DNA from: a bacterium
Lineage (GTDB): Bacteria; Bacillota; Clostridia; Lachnospirales; Lachnospiraceae
Direction of reading: 5' to 3'
Length of the DNA: 64,000 bases
NCBI GenBank assembly: GCA_030539495.1
Contig: JAUNRX010000002.1
Span: forward strand, 32,740 to 96,739
The stretch's first letter is position 1; each line of letters begins with the position of its first letter. The notes beneath the pieces were generated by a model. It had not been told where the DNA came from and made no database searches. It worked only from the letters and a program-made list of their open reading frames with translations. Positions 1-8,845 of the stretch are shown in pieces. A program made the translations under genes and the position numbers.

Positions 1-769
1 TTCCACGGAACGTTTCTACCATAACTTCGGTTGCAGGTTGGCTTGTTCCCATTGCAAATGGGCTCATTGCAGTATCAATGATATCGCAGCCAGCTTCTAC
101 GGCTTTCATGTAAGTCATGGAAGCTACACCGGAAGTATAGTGAGTATGTAAATCGATTGGAATCTTAACTGCTTTCTTTAACGTAGTTACTAATTCCGTT
201 GCTTTATATGGAGTAAGAAGTCCGGCCATATCTTTGATACATAAGGATTTTGCTCCCATGCCTTCAATTCTCTTCGCCATATCTCTCCAATAATCTAACG
301 TATAAGCATCGCCTAACGTATAGCTTAATGCAACCTGTGCATGTCCTTTTTCCTTATTTGCAGCATTTACTGCTGTTTCAAGGTTACGAACATCGTTTAA
401 ACAGTCAAAGATACGAATGATATCAATACCATTTGCAAGAGATTTCTGAACAAAATATTCAACAACATCATCTGCATAGTGATTGTATCCTAAGATATTC
501 TGACCTCGAAATAACATTTGAAGCTTTGTATTTTTAAATCCTGCTCTTAACTTTCTAAGTCTTTCCCAAGGATCTTCTTTTAAGAAACGAAGGGAAGCAT
601 CGAATGTTGCACCGCCCCAGCATTCCACTGCATGATAGCCGACCTTGTCCATCTTGTCTACGATTGGAAGCATTTGTTCGGTTGTCATACGAGTGGCAAT
701 TAAAGACTGGTGAGCATCACGAAGCACTGTTTCCGTAATTTTAATAGGTTTTTTACCTTGCTCTGCCAT
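1..769 (-). CDS. Oxaloacetate decarboxylase alpha / pyruvate carboxylase B-type carboxyltransferase (3' end off window)
   Basis: Biotin-dependent carboxyltransferase of the OadA/PycB/transcarboxylase-5S family. It moves carboxyl groups between oxaloacetate or pyruvate and carboxybiotin. Only the N-terminal 256 residues are inside the window. They include the HMGL-like TIM-barrel start (ETVLRDAHQSLIATRM), the ECWGGATFD motif, the IRIFDCLND motif, the carboxyltransferase lysine region (CIKDMAGLL) and the metal-site LHTHYTSG. The start is the ATG at 769, with AGGAGG 7 to 8 bases upstream. It is the last gene of a tight minus-strand cluster that also encodes a separate biotin carrier, a membrane beta subunit and a second carboxyltransferase. 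The biotin carrier domain often fused to OadA is supplied here by the separate gene at 1955-2323, so this gene may be the short form; its C-terminus is not visible. Confidence 0.93.
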   Translation of the reverse strand, partial: MAEQGKKPIKITETVLRDAHQSLIATRMTTEQMLPIVDKMDKVGYHAVECWGGATFDASLRFLKEDPWERLRKLRAGFKNTKLQMLFRGQNILGYNHYADDVVEYFVQKSLANGIDIIRIFDCLNDVRNLETAVNAANKEKGHAQVALSYTLGDAYTLDYWRDMAKRIEGMGAKSLCIKDMAGLLTPYKATELVTTLKKAVKIPIDLHTHYTSGVASMTYMKAVEAGCDIIDTAMSPFAMGTSQPATEVMVETFRG

Positions 770-808
770 TGTTTTACCTCCTAAATATTAAGTAATCGAT
801 AATTGTTA

Positions 809-1933
809 TTATACATTGAAGATTGCCATAAATACACCGGCTGCTACTGCTGTACCGATTACACCAGCAACGTTAGGTCCCATAGCATGCATTAATAAGA
901 AGTTTGTTGGATCTGCTTCGGAACCAACCTTTTGAGAAACTCTGGCTGCCATAGGAACTGCGGATACACCGGCAGAACCGATTAATGGGTTTACCTTGCC
1001 ATGAGTTACTTTACACATTAACTTACCAAATAATACACCAGCTGCGGTACCGATACAGAATGCAAATAAACCTAAAGCAACGATCTTTAATGTTGTAAGT
1101 TTTAAGAATGCTTCTGCACTAGTGGTTGCACCTACACTAGTTCCAAGTAAGATAACTACGATATACATTAAAGCATTGGAAGCAGTATGTGTTAACTGTT
1201 TTACAACGCCAGATTCTTTAAATAAGTTACCAAGCATTAACATACCAACAAGTGGAGCTGTGGAAGGAAGGATTGCAACTACTACGATGGTAACGATGAT
1301 AGGGAAAAGGATTCTCTCCAATTTCGATACTGGACGTAATTGTTCCATCTTGATTTCACGTTCTGCCTTTGTTGTAAATAATTTCATGATTGGTGGTTGA
1401 ATAATTGGTACTAATGACATATAAGAATATGCAGCTACTGCGATAGGTCCCATGTATTCTGTCTGTCCAAGTTTTCCTGCAAGGAAAATGGAAGTAGGAC
1501 CGTCAGCACCACCGATAATTGAGATTGCGGCTGCCGCTTTATCACCAAATCCCATTAAGATTGCAATTAAGTATGCAGCAAAGATACCAAACTGTGCTGC
1601 TGCACCTAATAAGAAACTCTTAGGGTTTGCAATAAGTGGACCGAAATCTGTCATTGCGCCGACACCCATAAAGATTAAGGAAGGTAAGATACTCCATTCA
1701 TCTAATAAGTAGAAGTAATGTAATAATCCACTGTCTTCCATAATGGCTGGGTACATGTTTACTAATAACATACCAAATGAAATTGGTACTAGAAGGAGTG
1801 GCTCATATTCTCTCTTGATTGCTAAATATAAAAAGAAAAGCGCAACGAAAATCATTAAAAGATTTCCCCATGTCAGGTTCATAAAACACGTCTGCTTTAC
1901 TAAATTACTTAGCGTAGATACTACGTAATCCAT
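809..1933 (-). CDS. oadB: Sodium-ion-translocating decarboxylase beta subunit
   Basis: Integral membrane beta subunit (OadB/MmdB/GcdB family), 374 aa. It decarboxylates carboxybiotin and couples this to Na+ export. The protein has many hydrophobic helices and the family motifs IGGADGPTSIF (about residue 140) and GSAGVSAVPMAAR near the C-terminus. The N-terminus is typical in length. The ATG at 1933 is preceded by a GGAGG-type ribosome binding site. It sits between the biotin carrier and the OadA-type gene, an arrangement consistent with one complex. It may work with either of the two carboxyltransferases encoded alongside. Confidence 0.95.
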   Translation of the reverse strand: MDYVVSTLSNLVKQTCFMNLTWGNLLMIFVALFFLYLAIKREYEPLLLVPISFGMLLVNMYPAIMEDSGLLHYFYLLDEWSILPSLIFMGVGAMTDFGPLIANPKSFLLGAAAQFGIFAAYLIAILMGFGDKAAAAISIIGGADGPTSIFLAGKLGQTEYMGPIAVAAYSYMSLVPIIQPPIMKLFTTKAEREIKMEQLRPVSKLERILFPIIVTIVVVAILPSTAPLVGMLMLGNLFKESGVVKQLTHTASNALMYIVVILLGTSVGATTSAEAFLKLTTLKIVALGLFAFCIGTAAGVLFGKLMCKVTHGKVNPLIGSAGVSAVPMAARVSQKVGSEADPTNFLLMHAMGPNVAGVIGTAVAAGVFMAIFNV

Positions 1934-1954
1934 TTAGTTCATCCTCCTTAGTTA

Positions 1955-2323
1955 CTAGTTTAAAGTAGCTAACACATCTCCTGCTTCTACAGAATCTCCT
2001 GCTGCAACATTTATGCTAGCAATTGTTCCATCTTGTGGAGCAACAACTTCATTTTCCATTTTCATGGCTTCAAGAATTAAGATCACTTCGCCTTTTTTCA
2101 CTGCTTGGCCTGCTGCGGCTTTCACATTAAGAATTTTTCCTGGCATTGGGGCAGTTACTTTAACTTTACCTGCACCTGCTGCTGGAGCTGCTGCTTTTTT
2201 AGCTGGTGCTTGTTTTGGAGCACTTGCTGCTGGCACACTTGCCTGAACAACACCTTCGGTTGTTCCTTCTTCTACTGTAACGTTGTAAACGTTACCATTT
2301 ACTGTGATCGTATAGTTTTTCAT
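1955..2323 (-). CDS. Biotin carboxyl carrier protein of the decarboxylase/transcarboxylase complex
   Basis: Small biotinyl carrier of about 122 aa. The N-terminal strand (MKNYTITVNGNVYNVTVEEG) is followed by an Ala/Pro/Lys-rich flexible linker and a C-terminal biotinyl domain with the biotinylation motif EAMKME; the Lys between the two Met residues is the attachment site. I chose the ATG at 2323 because AGGAGG lies 8 bases upstream. An upstream in-frame TTG at 2347 has no ribosome binding site. The carrier is expected to shuttle CO2 between the carboxyltransferase subunits and the membrane beta subunit. Confidence 0.95.
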   Translation of the reverse strand: MKNYTITVNGNVYNVTVEEGTTEGVVQASVPAASAPKQAPAKKAAAPAAGAGKVKVTAPMPGKILNVKAAAGQAVKKGEVILILEAMKMENEVVAPQDGTIASINVAAGDSVEAGDVLATLN

Positions 2324-2357
2324 GAGTAATATCCTCCTTGTAATCAATTAATAACAA

Positions 2358-3113
2358 CTATGCATTTTTCCATTTACGATTAACTCTATGAATAGATCTA
2401 ACAACTAAGCCATCTTCTGGTGCTTCGTCTCCCAAGCTTGCCATAATTGCTGCAGTAATCACTGCAACGAGTTCTACATCTTCGACAAGTTCTTCGTCTT
2501 CTACAACTTCTTCGACTGGAGCAGACACAACGGTTGTCTCTACTTGTGTTGTCTCTGTCTTCTTTTTACCGCCAACTAATTTTGGTGCATATTCAAGCAA
2601 GCCGATAATCAATGAAATAAAGATTAATACTACAAATACTGTGCCCATACCCATAACAGTATTTAATAATGCTTTTATCATCTTCTGTCCAAATGTTCTG
2701 TAAACATCACTGGAGAAAGATTCAATTTCATCATCGGAAGCAAATGTCATACGAATGACTACGTCATCTTTTTCATATTTTACTTTACTTTCTACGGTTG
2801 CTTTTCCGTCTGCATAAGATACTGTCTTATCACCACAAGACTGGTATTTTCCTAAGTCTTTTGTAGTGTTATATAGACCAAGAATTGACTGTGCCAATTC
2901 CTCTGTGCTTTGAGAAACATAACTTTCATATGTTTTCTCATCCGTAATAATTGACAGATCCTGTGATGAAAGACTACTGATCGTACTCTCAAACGTAGAC
3001 TTGATCGTATCTTCGTTAAACGTCGTAGTTGACTCTGACTTTTTGCTATTTCCACATGCGGTTAATGCTACCATGCATAATGCCATACATAATACTAAAT
3101 ATAGTTTTTTCAT
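2358..3113 (-). CDS. OadG-like gamma subunit with lipoprotein-type N-terminus
   Basis: 251-aa membrane protein. Residues 1-20 form a lipoprotein signal with lipobox LTAC (Cys20). A polar, Ser/Thr-rich extracytoplasmic region follows. One transmembrane helix at about 150-175 (GTVFVVLIFISLIIGLLEY) and an acidic cytoplasmic tail end in the conserved gamma-type segment ELVAVITAAIMASLG. OadG/MmdD gamma subunits are normally about 80 aa and act as assembly anchors, so this protein has a large extra outer domain. Its position between the carboxyltransferase and the biotin carrier supports the role. The ribosome binding site is GAGGTG before the ATG at 3113. Confidence 0.82.
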   Translation of the reverse strand: MKKLYLVLCMALCMVALTACGNSKKSESTTTFNEDTIKSTFESTISSLSSQDLSIITDEKTYESYVSQSTEELAQSILGLYNTTKDLGKYQSCGDKTVSYADGKATVESKVKYEKDDVVIRMTFASDDEIESFSSDVYRTFGQKMIKALLNTVMGMGTVFVVLIFISLIIGLLEYAPKLVGGKKKTETTQVETTVVSAPVEEVVEDEELVEDVELVAVITAAIMASLGDEAPEDGLVVRSIHRVNRKWKNA

Positions 3114-3128
3114 ATCAGCATCACCTCA

Positions 3129-4526
3129 TTAAATAGTGCCGTGCTTTTTGCTAGGACGACTCTCTCTTTTTGTAAATAACATTTCAAATGCATAAACTAG
3201 TTGTTTTCTTGTTGATTCTGGCTCAATGATATTATCAATATAGCCTCGTTTTGCTGCAGATACTGGGCTGCTCTGAATTGCTTCATAGTCTGCTGCCTTT
3301 TCGCTGATGAAAGTTTTCTTATCAGCTGCTTTTTCAATTTCATTCGAATACATGATTTGTACTGCATTGGCTGCATCCATCATTCCGATTTTGGAATCTG
3401 GATAAGCAAATACCAAATCTGCTCCGATATGTTTTGAATTCATGGTTATGTACGCGCTTCCGAATGCTTCACCAGCAATTACGTTGATTTTAGGAACGGT
3501 AGCATTTGCAAATGCATAAGTTAATTTTGCTGCTGCAGATGCAATTGTCTTTTCTTCGTCTTTTGTTGCCTTATATCCGGTTACATTGGTTACTGTAACA
3601 ACTGGAATATTAAATGCATCACAGAAGTTGACAAAATCAGCTGCCTTCTTGCATCCGTCTGTAGATAATTCTGCTTCGCTATTAGCTACGGCACCGATGG
3701 TCATTCCATTTAATTTTAGGAAGCCGGTTACCATGCCCTTTGCAAATGCTTCTTTGATTTCTACAAATTGGTTTTGGTCAGAAATGTCTTTTAAGGTTTC
3801 TTTTACATCTGTGGAAACGACAATGGTTCTATTTAAATCATCTGTCGTTTCAATAAATGCATCGTCTTCGTTATTCGTAGGCAATACACTTACTAATTCT
3901 CTAACTTTTGCTAATACTTCCTGCTCGTCTTTTGCTACTACATCAACTACTCCTGCTTCTGCTTGGAATGCTGCACTTGATGTATCGCATTTTGCTATGT
4001 AATTGTGTTCAATTGCATTTGGTGAATTTACGAATAGTTTGGCATTCTTTTCTTCCATTACTGTAAAGTCACTTAACGCACTTGATACTGCAACTCCGCC
4101 ACCACAGTTTCCAAAAACAGCTGTGATTTGTGGAATGACACCAGAAGCTAAGGTTTGTTTCAAATAAAGATCACCAAAACCAGCTAATGCGTCCGTTGCT
4201 TCTTGAAGTCTGATCCCTGCACAGTCAATTAATCCAACAACAGGTGCTCCCACCTTAAGTGCCAAGTCATAAATACTTGCAATCTTCTTGGCATGCATTT
4301 CGCCGATTGTACCATTCAATGAAGATGAGTCTTGACTATAAACATACACTGGTTTGTTATCAATCAATCCATATCCAGTGATAACACCGTCAGCAGGTAC
4401 TTCTTTTTCAAGTAGATTAAAGTCTGTGCTACGTTTTGTAATCATTGCACCAACTTCAACAAAACTGTTCGTATCTAACAAGGAGACAATGCGCTCTCTT
4501 GCCATACTCGTGTCTGTACTGCTCAT
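3129..4526 (-). CDS. Acyl-CoA carboxyltransferase (methylmalonyl-CoA decarboxylase alpha / PccB family)
   Basis: 465-aa carboxyltransferase with two crotonase-fold halves, related to MmdA, PccB and transcarboxylase 12S. Visible motifs are VSLLDTNSFVEVG near the start, VYSQDSSSLNGTIGEMHAKKI, GIRLQEATDALAGFGD, GNCGGGVAVSS and, in the second half, NVTGYKAT and GEAFGSAYITM. Family members are usually about 510 aa, so this one is somewhat short. The likely substrate is methylmalonyl-CoA or malonyl-CoA, which sequence alone does not settle. It is the first gene of the cluster, with GGAGGG upstream of the ATG at 4526. Confidence 0.88.
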   Translation of the reverse strand: MSSTDTSMARERIVSLLDTNSFVEVGAMITKRSTDFNLLEKEVPADGVITGYGLIDNKPVYVYSQDSSSLNGTIGEMHAKKIASIYDLALKVGAPVVGLIDCAGIRLQEATDALAGFGDLYLKQTLASGVIPQITAVFGNCGGGVAVSSALSDFTVMEEKNAKLFVNSPNAIEHNYIAKCDTSSAAFQAEAGVVDVVAKDEQEVLAKVRELVSVLPTNNEDDAFIETTDDLNRTIVVSTDVKETLKDISDQNQFVEIKEAFAKGMVTGFLKLNGMTIGAVANSEAELSTDGCKKAADFVNFCDAFNIPVVTVTNVTGYKATKDEEKTIASAAAKLTYAFANATVPKINVIAGEAFGSAYITMNSKHIGADLVFAYPDSKIGMMDAANAVQIMYSNEIEKAADKKTFISEKAADYEAIQSSPVSAAKRGYIDNIIEPESTRKQLVYAFEMLFTKRESRPSKKHGTI

Positions 4527-4785
4527 ATTTAGCCCTCCATATATATATTTATTAAAAATGTAAAACCAATTTCTGCCGACTTTATTTTAACTCTTATTTC
4601 CATTATTTTCAAGTGCAAGTTGTTAGTTTTTATCGAATTCTACAATATTATATATCTTTTTAGGTATTTTTTTGGTCGATAGTGTTAAAAATACGGCACT
4701 TTTACAGGGTTTTGCAACCAATATAGAATAACCATTTTAGGTGAAGAATGAGGGGTCTTAACTGTTTCTATATAATTTATTGTTT

Positions 4786-5018
4786 TTGGGTATAGAAGCT
4801 ATTTTTTTCTCCCCTATACCCAATTTTTGTAGCAAAAGAGCATGTATTCTTGTTGTTTGGGTAATATTGCTCTATTTTTAGCTTCTATACCCACAGATGT
4901 CAGATTCTCTGGGTATTTCTCGATATTTTTGTCGCTCTCTACCCAAAATCATCCGATATCTCGTTTTTAGAAGACTATTTTGGGTATAGGGCTGCAATAT
5001 TTCTCTGTAATACCCAAT
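4786..5018. repeat. Array of alternating GGGTA / TACCC inverted motifs (non-coding)
   Basis: The motif GGGTA and its complement TACCC alternate eight times, near 4788, 4817, 4859, 4888, 4911, 4940, 4982 and 5011. Several pairs extend into longer inverted repeats: a 15-bp pair 4787-4801 with 4879-4893, a 10-bp pair 4786-4795 with 4814-4823, and a 10-bp pair 4940-4949 with 4977-4986. No convincing gene is present. The rest of the gap 4527-5238 holds AT-rich DNA next to the carboxyltransferase gene and the hairpins described separately. The function is unknown; it could be a dispersed repeat or a structured transcript. Confidence 0.6.
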
Positions 5019-5131
5019 ATGCTAAAGTGAAGCTGCAAGCTAGGAACACACACTTTGCCGCGTCAAAGGGGAATGTCGCTGTTTTTTTGCGACATCTTCC
5101 TTTTCCCTGAGTGCACATCCTTAGCAGAGCA

Positions 5132-5187
5132 TTTTTTAATACATCGGAGGCTTCTTGAAGAGAAGTTTCCTCGTATGTATTAAAAAA
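5132..5187. repeat. 52-nt hairpin with 13-bp end arms
   Basis: The terminal arms TTTTTTAATACAT (5132-5144) and ATGTATTAAAAAA (5175-5187) are perfect complements, and inner CTTCT/AGAAG and GGA/TCC pairs extend the stem. It directly follows the intrinsic terminator of the carboxypeptidase gene on the minus strand and shares that terminator's T-run. It may be a second terminator or a small mobile-type palindrome. Confidence 0.55.
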
Positions 5188-5229
5188 GAGCCTTCCCTCA
5201 ATGTAAACTCACATTGTAAGAAGACTCTT
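5182..5229 (-). terminator. Intrinsic terminator of the D,D-carboxypeptidase gene
   Basis: On the minus strand, AAGAG.CTTC pairs with GAAG.CTCTT around an inner ACAATGT/ACATTG stem, followed by six T. It lies just after the stop codon at 5239. Confidence 0.85.
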
Positions 5230-5238
5230 CTATTTTTT

Positions 5239-6513
5239 TTACCAGGCACTTAAGAATAAATCAATAATCTTATCCAGACAGAACCGATAATCCTTCTTCG
5301 CTACTGTATTTTTCGAAGTCACCGGTACATCCATATATTTTTCGCCGTTAATATAATACGTTACCGTACCCACCTGGTCGCCCTTTCGAATTGGAGCTTC
5401 CAATTGATCCGGAATACTATATATAAGATCGACTACATCGCTGTTTCTTAAAAGTACCTGCTTATTGCTTATATCCATCTCTAATCCAATGGCATCCTGT
5501 TTTCCGTTTAGCACGCTCATATTATATAGTGGCTGAAGATTTTCTGATACATTACGATATCCAAAATGATCTAATCCATAATTCATAAGATACTGGGTAT
5601 CCTTCCACTTATAGGTCTTATGTGGAGGCCATCCGGAGCCAAGCACTACGCTGATTAACGTCTTGTCATTTCGTTTTAAAGCTCCAACGAAGCAATAGCC
5701 GGCATTATTGGTAAATCCCGTCTTCACCCCCATAGCCCCAGGCATAAGGGAAAGAAAACGGTTCTTGTTCTGCACACTATAAGTAGATTTGGAATTTTCC
5801 TCTTTAAACGTCCAGTTAGGCGTATTGGTAATCTTCACAAAATCCTCATTTTTAATAGCATAGCTTGCAATCATGGCAAGTTCCTTGGCTGTCGTATAAT
5901 GTTCCACTGCATCCAGTCCGTTCGGTGTTACAAAATTAGTATGGCTAAGTCCAAGCTCTTTCGCCTTTTTGTTCATCATCTTTGCAAATCCTTCTACACT
6001 TCCGCCAACATGCTCTGCGATGGCAACGGCCGTATCGTTATGAGACTCTAACATCAAGCTGTATAATAGATCGCCTAACTTAAATCTCGCACCTGTTTTG
6101 GCATTTAGCTGTACATCCGGCATAGAGGCTGCACGTTTGGAAAAGGTAACGATATCATCCATATTTCCATATTCAAGAGCAACGATGCAAGTCATAATCT
6201 TGGTCGTGCTGGCCATCGGAAGTTCTTCATTCCCATTCTTACTGTAAAGCACATGGTTACTCTGGGCGTCCAATAACACAGCACCTTTTGCTGACAATTT
6301 AAAATCCGGCTTGTCTTCGGCCTTTTCCACCTTGGATCGTTCCAGGTCTACCCCTACATTATAACTGTTATTGGTCTTACCTGTAGCCACCTGCGGTTTC
6401 CCTAACTTGTCATAAAACGTATTATATTGAAAATATCCAAATAAAAAAATAGCAATTACTGCAAGAGTAATAATTAATGTTCTATTTTTTTTGTCCTTCA
6501 CGGTCTGCTCCAT
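5239..6513 (-). CDS. D-alanyl-D-alanine carboxypeptidase (penicillin-binding, peptidase S11)
   Basis: 424-aa DacF/PBP5-type enzyme that trims the terminal D-Ala from peptidoglycan stem peptides outside the membrane. The active-site set is complete: SxxK in ASTTKIM, the SxN-type motif in ESHND, and KTG in GVKTGFTN. The N-terminus has a membrane helix at about 13-30 (LIITLAVIAIFLFGYF) that looks like an uncleaved anchor. A beta-rich C-terminal domain follows. The ATG at 6513 has only a weak ribosome binding site. The gene lies 60 bp behind a sensor kinase/response regulator pair and may belong to its output; this is inference from position. Confidence 0.92.
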   Translation of the reverse strand: MEQTVKDKKNRTLIITLAVIAIFLFGYFQYNTFYDKLGKPQVATGKTNNSYNVGVDLERSKVEKAEDKPDFKLSAKGAVLLDAQSNHVLYSKNGNEELPMASTTKIMTCIVALEYGNMDDIVTFSKRAASMPDVQLNAKTGARFKLGDLLYSLMLESHNDTAVAIAEHVGGSVEGFAKMMNKKAKELGLSHTNFVTPNGLDAVEHYTTAKELAMIASYAIKNEDFVKITNTPNWTFKEENSKSTYSVQNKNRFLSLMPGAMGVKTGFTNNAGYCFVGALKRNDKTLISVVLGSGWPPHKTYKWKDTQYLMNYGLDHFGYRNVSENLQPLYNMSVLNGKQDAIGLEMDISNKQVLLRNSDVVDLIYSIPDQLEAPIRKGDQVGTVTYYINGEKYMDVPVTSKNTVAKKDYRFCLDKIIDLFLSAW

Positions 6514-6573
6514 CGAGTTATCTACTATACAAGATAGCTGTTCTTAGTTTAATTCTATTAAAAAAGACAGGAT

Positions 6574-8013
6574 TTATTCTACTGATTTTACAGGTGTATC
6601 CGATATTCGTTCTGGAAAACGGATGGTAAAGACAACACCTGTCTTTGTATTATTTATCGAGTAATAAAAACCATGCAGATCCAAGATTGTCTTAACGATA
6701 TATAATCCGAGACCCGTTCCTCCGGTTGCACGGTTCCTTGATTTGTCCCCTCGGTAAAATGGCTCAAATATATTGGCGATCACATCTTCCTCAATATGCA
6801 CACCGCTATTTTCTACGCGTAATGTTTCTTCCGTCATCTCAATAATTACATTCGCCTTCTCCGGTGAATATTTGATGGCATTGGAAATTAAATTGGATAC
6901 CACTTTTCGAAATGCAGTCTCATCCACGTCCTTATAAATATCATCTTCGATATCACAGATTAGATCAATATCGTTGTTATTAGCCAAGGTGATATAGGTC
7001 TCGTAGACATCATAGACAAGGTCCGTTAAGTTGGTACGAACAAATTCTACCTGTATAGAATCAGAAGACATCTTGCTGATTAGCAGGATTTCCTTTACCA
7101 AGGTCTCAATCTCATTGGTAATCTGCAGCGTATGTGCAAGATAATACTCTCGATCGCTATACTCCCCAATCTGGTGAATCATGCCCTCTAGCTCACCTTT
7201 TAAAATAGTAATCGGTGTCTTAAGCTCATGAGATACTGCTGCAAAGAAATCTTTTCTCTTCTTCTCTGCAATCTTCTCCTTATTCATTTCATATTCCAGC
7301 TGCTGGCTTCTTGACGATAATTCATACAATGTATACATTAACCTTCCATACATGGAATCTAAGTTATTTCCTAGCACACCAAGCTCATCGGTACGATTTA
7401 GGTTACAGCTGACATTGGTCTCCATCGAAGCCATGCGCTCTGACATATTTGATAGCTTCTTAATCGGATGGGTAATTGCTCTGGCTGCAATAAAAGCACC
7501 TGTTACCGATAATAAAAGGATGATTGTAATAATCAAAGGAATAAACCCAAATAAGATATCGGAGATACTGTTGATCGTCTCACCATAGCCGAAAATATAT
7601 AGCACACAAGTTGTACTGACATCCGAAAGTATCACATTGGTATAGACTACTGCACTACCTTCATTTACAATGCTGACCAGCAGATTCTCATCATCATAAG
7701 TTGCACTCTGTGTCGTATTCTCAGAGTAGCTGTAATATAAGATCTGATTATAGCCGTCTAACAATGCAATCTCATATCCATTTTTATAGGCATAGTCATA
7801 AAGCACCTTTTTTGCCTGTTCAAAGCTATCGCCGTCAATCTGTGTCTTTATTGTATCGATATCGTCATGGATTTCTGACTCCATTGTCGTCTTATAGCTA
7901 TCTGGAAGGGAAAATAGCACAATCCCGTAGATTACTGCGGAAGTAAAGCATAACAGGAAAAAGATATACCAGAATACTTTAAAGTTTAGGTTACCTTTAA
8001 TTCTCTTTATCAA
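6574..8013 (-). CDS. Sensor histidine kinase (HAMP)
   Basis: About 479 aa. It has a transmembrane helix near the N-terminus, an extracytoplasmic sensing region of about 120 aa, a second helix (IPLIITIILLLSVTGAFIAA) followed by a HAMP linker, the H-box SHELKTPI with the phospho-accepting His, the N-box NLISNAIKYSP, and G-boxes ending GGTGLGLYIVK. No ATG fits. I chose TTG at 8013, which lies inside the regulator gene end with GAGGGG about 12 bases upstream. Another in-frame TTG at 8058 would add 15 residues. The 17-bp overlap with the response regulator indicates translational coupling. Confidence 0.88.
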   Translation of the reverse strand: MIKRIKGNLNFKVFWYIFFLLCFTSAVIYGIVLFSLPDSYKTTMESEIHDDIDTIKTQIDGDSFEQAKKVLYDYAYKNGYEIALLDGYNQILYYSYSENTTQSATYDDENLLVSIVNEGSAVVYTNVILSDVSTTCVLYIFGYGETINSISDILFGFIPLIITIILLLSVTGAFIAARAITHPIKKLSNMSERMASMETNVSCNLNRTDELGVLGNNLDSMYGRLMYTLYELSSRSQQLEYEMNKEKIAEKKRKDFFAAVSHELKTPITILKGELEGMIHQIGEYSDREYYLAHTLQITNEIETLVKEILLISKMSSDSIQVEFVRTNLTDLVYDVYETYITLANNNDIDLICDIEDDIYKDVDETAFRKVVSNLISNAIKYSPEKANVIIEMTEETLRVENSGVHIEEDVIANIFEPFYRGDKSRNRATGGTGLGLYIVKTILDLHGFYYSINNTKTGVVFTIRFPERISDTPVKSVE

Positions 8014-8662
8014 CGCGGTATCCCACCCCTCGTACAGTTGAAATAATGTTATCACCAAGTTTTCGTCTTATATTACGAATATGGGTGTTGATCAATCGTT
8101 CGTCTCCGTAATAATCAATGCCCCAGATTGAATCTAATAAGTTATCTCTTGTAAATACTCGTCCTTGGTTTTTCACAAGCAGGCTTACAATTTCAAATTC
8201 CTTGGTCGTAAGTGTGATTTCTTTTCCATCTCGATAAATCACATGCCCATTTAAATCGATTGCAATATTCTTATAGTGAATCATATTAGTAGGTTCTGAA
8301 TTGCTTGCTCTTCTTAATACGGCTTCCACTCGTTTTACTACCACTGACATGGAAAATGGCTTTGTAATATAGTCATCAATATCCATGCTAAATCCTTTGA
8401 TCTGATTATTTTCGTCATCTAATGCTGTCAGCATGATAATTGGCACATTAGAGCTTTCTCTAATCTTCTTACATACTTCATACCCATTTATGTAGGGCAG
8501 CATAATATCCAGTAAGATCAGGTCGAATGTTGAACTATTAAATTGTTCTAATGCTTCTCGTCCATCTCCTGCCACACATACTTCATATCCTGCTTCCGTC
8601 AAACAGGTAAATACTATTTTTTGAATGGAAGTCTCATCTTCCACAACTAAGATTCGTTTCAT
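7997..8662 (-). CDS. OmpR/PhoB-family response regulator
   Basis: 221-aa two-domain regulator. The receiver domain (1-120) has the acidic pair (VVEDET), phospho-accepting Asp in LILLDIMLP and the conserved Lys in ITKPF. The C-terminal winged helix (about 130-221) has the OmpR signature TTKEFEIVSLLVKNQGRVF and a DNA-recognition helix ending RLINTHIRNIRRKLGD. A GAGGTGG ribosome binding site precedes the ATG at 8662. It forms an operon with the downstream kinase, and probably with the carboxypeptidase gene. Confidence 0.94.
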   Translation of the reverse strand: MKRILVVEDETSIQKIVFTCLTEAGYEVCVAGDGREALEQFNSSTFDLILLDIMLPYINGYEVCKKIRESSNVPIIMLTALDDENNQIKGFSMDIDDYITKPFSMSVVVKRVEAVLRRASNSEPTNMIHYKNIAIDLNGHVIYRDGKEITLTTKEFEIVSLLVKNQGRVFTRDNLLDSIWGIDYYGDERLINTHIRNIRRKLGDNIISTVRGVGYRVDKEN

Positions 8663-8678
8663 GTTATTACCACCTCGA

Positions 8679-8691
8679 GTTTAGTCTAAAC
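8679..8691. promoter_or_regulatory. 13-bp palindrome upstream of the response regulator
   Basis: GTTTAG-T-CTAAAC is a perfect palindrome about a single central base, 17 bp upstream of the regulator start codon. It could be an autoregulatory operator; the binding protein is not known. Confidence 0.35.
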
Positions 8692-8772
8692 CATTTATAT
8701 TAAGTTTTGATAAAGTTTTCTAAAATCCTTCACTAACTTTAGAAATATTATACTGATTGCTACTTTGAAATG

Positions 8773-8812
8773 CAAATAGGCAATCGCGATTCCTTTTGCG
8801 ATTGCCTATTTG
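8773..8812. terminator. 15-bp stem hairpin downstream of the germination operon
   Basis: The arms CAAATAGGCAATCGC (8773-8787) and GCGATTGCCTATTTG (8798-8812) are perfect complements with a 10-base loop. It lies just past the stop codon at 8846 on the minus strand. The T-run is poor, so termination strength is uncertain. Confidence 0.65.
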
Positions 8813-8845
8813 TGACATAAAGTTCTTACCTATTATGTCTTTCGA

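Noticed and set aside
4975-5118. Minus-strand frame of 47 codons inside the GGGTA array
   Set aside because: The start codon lacks a properly spaced ribosome binding site and the frame follows the repeat structure; kept only as part of the repeat finding.
8014-8058. Upstream TTG start for the histidine kinase
   Set aside because: It overlaps the regulator gene further and has no Shine-Dalgarno sequence; the TTG at 8013 fits better.
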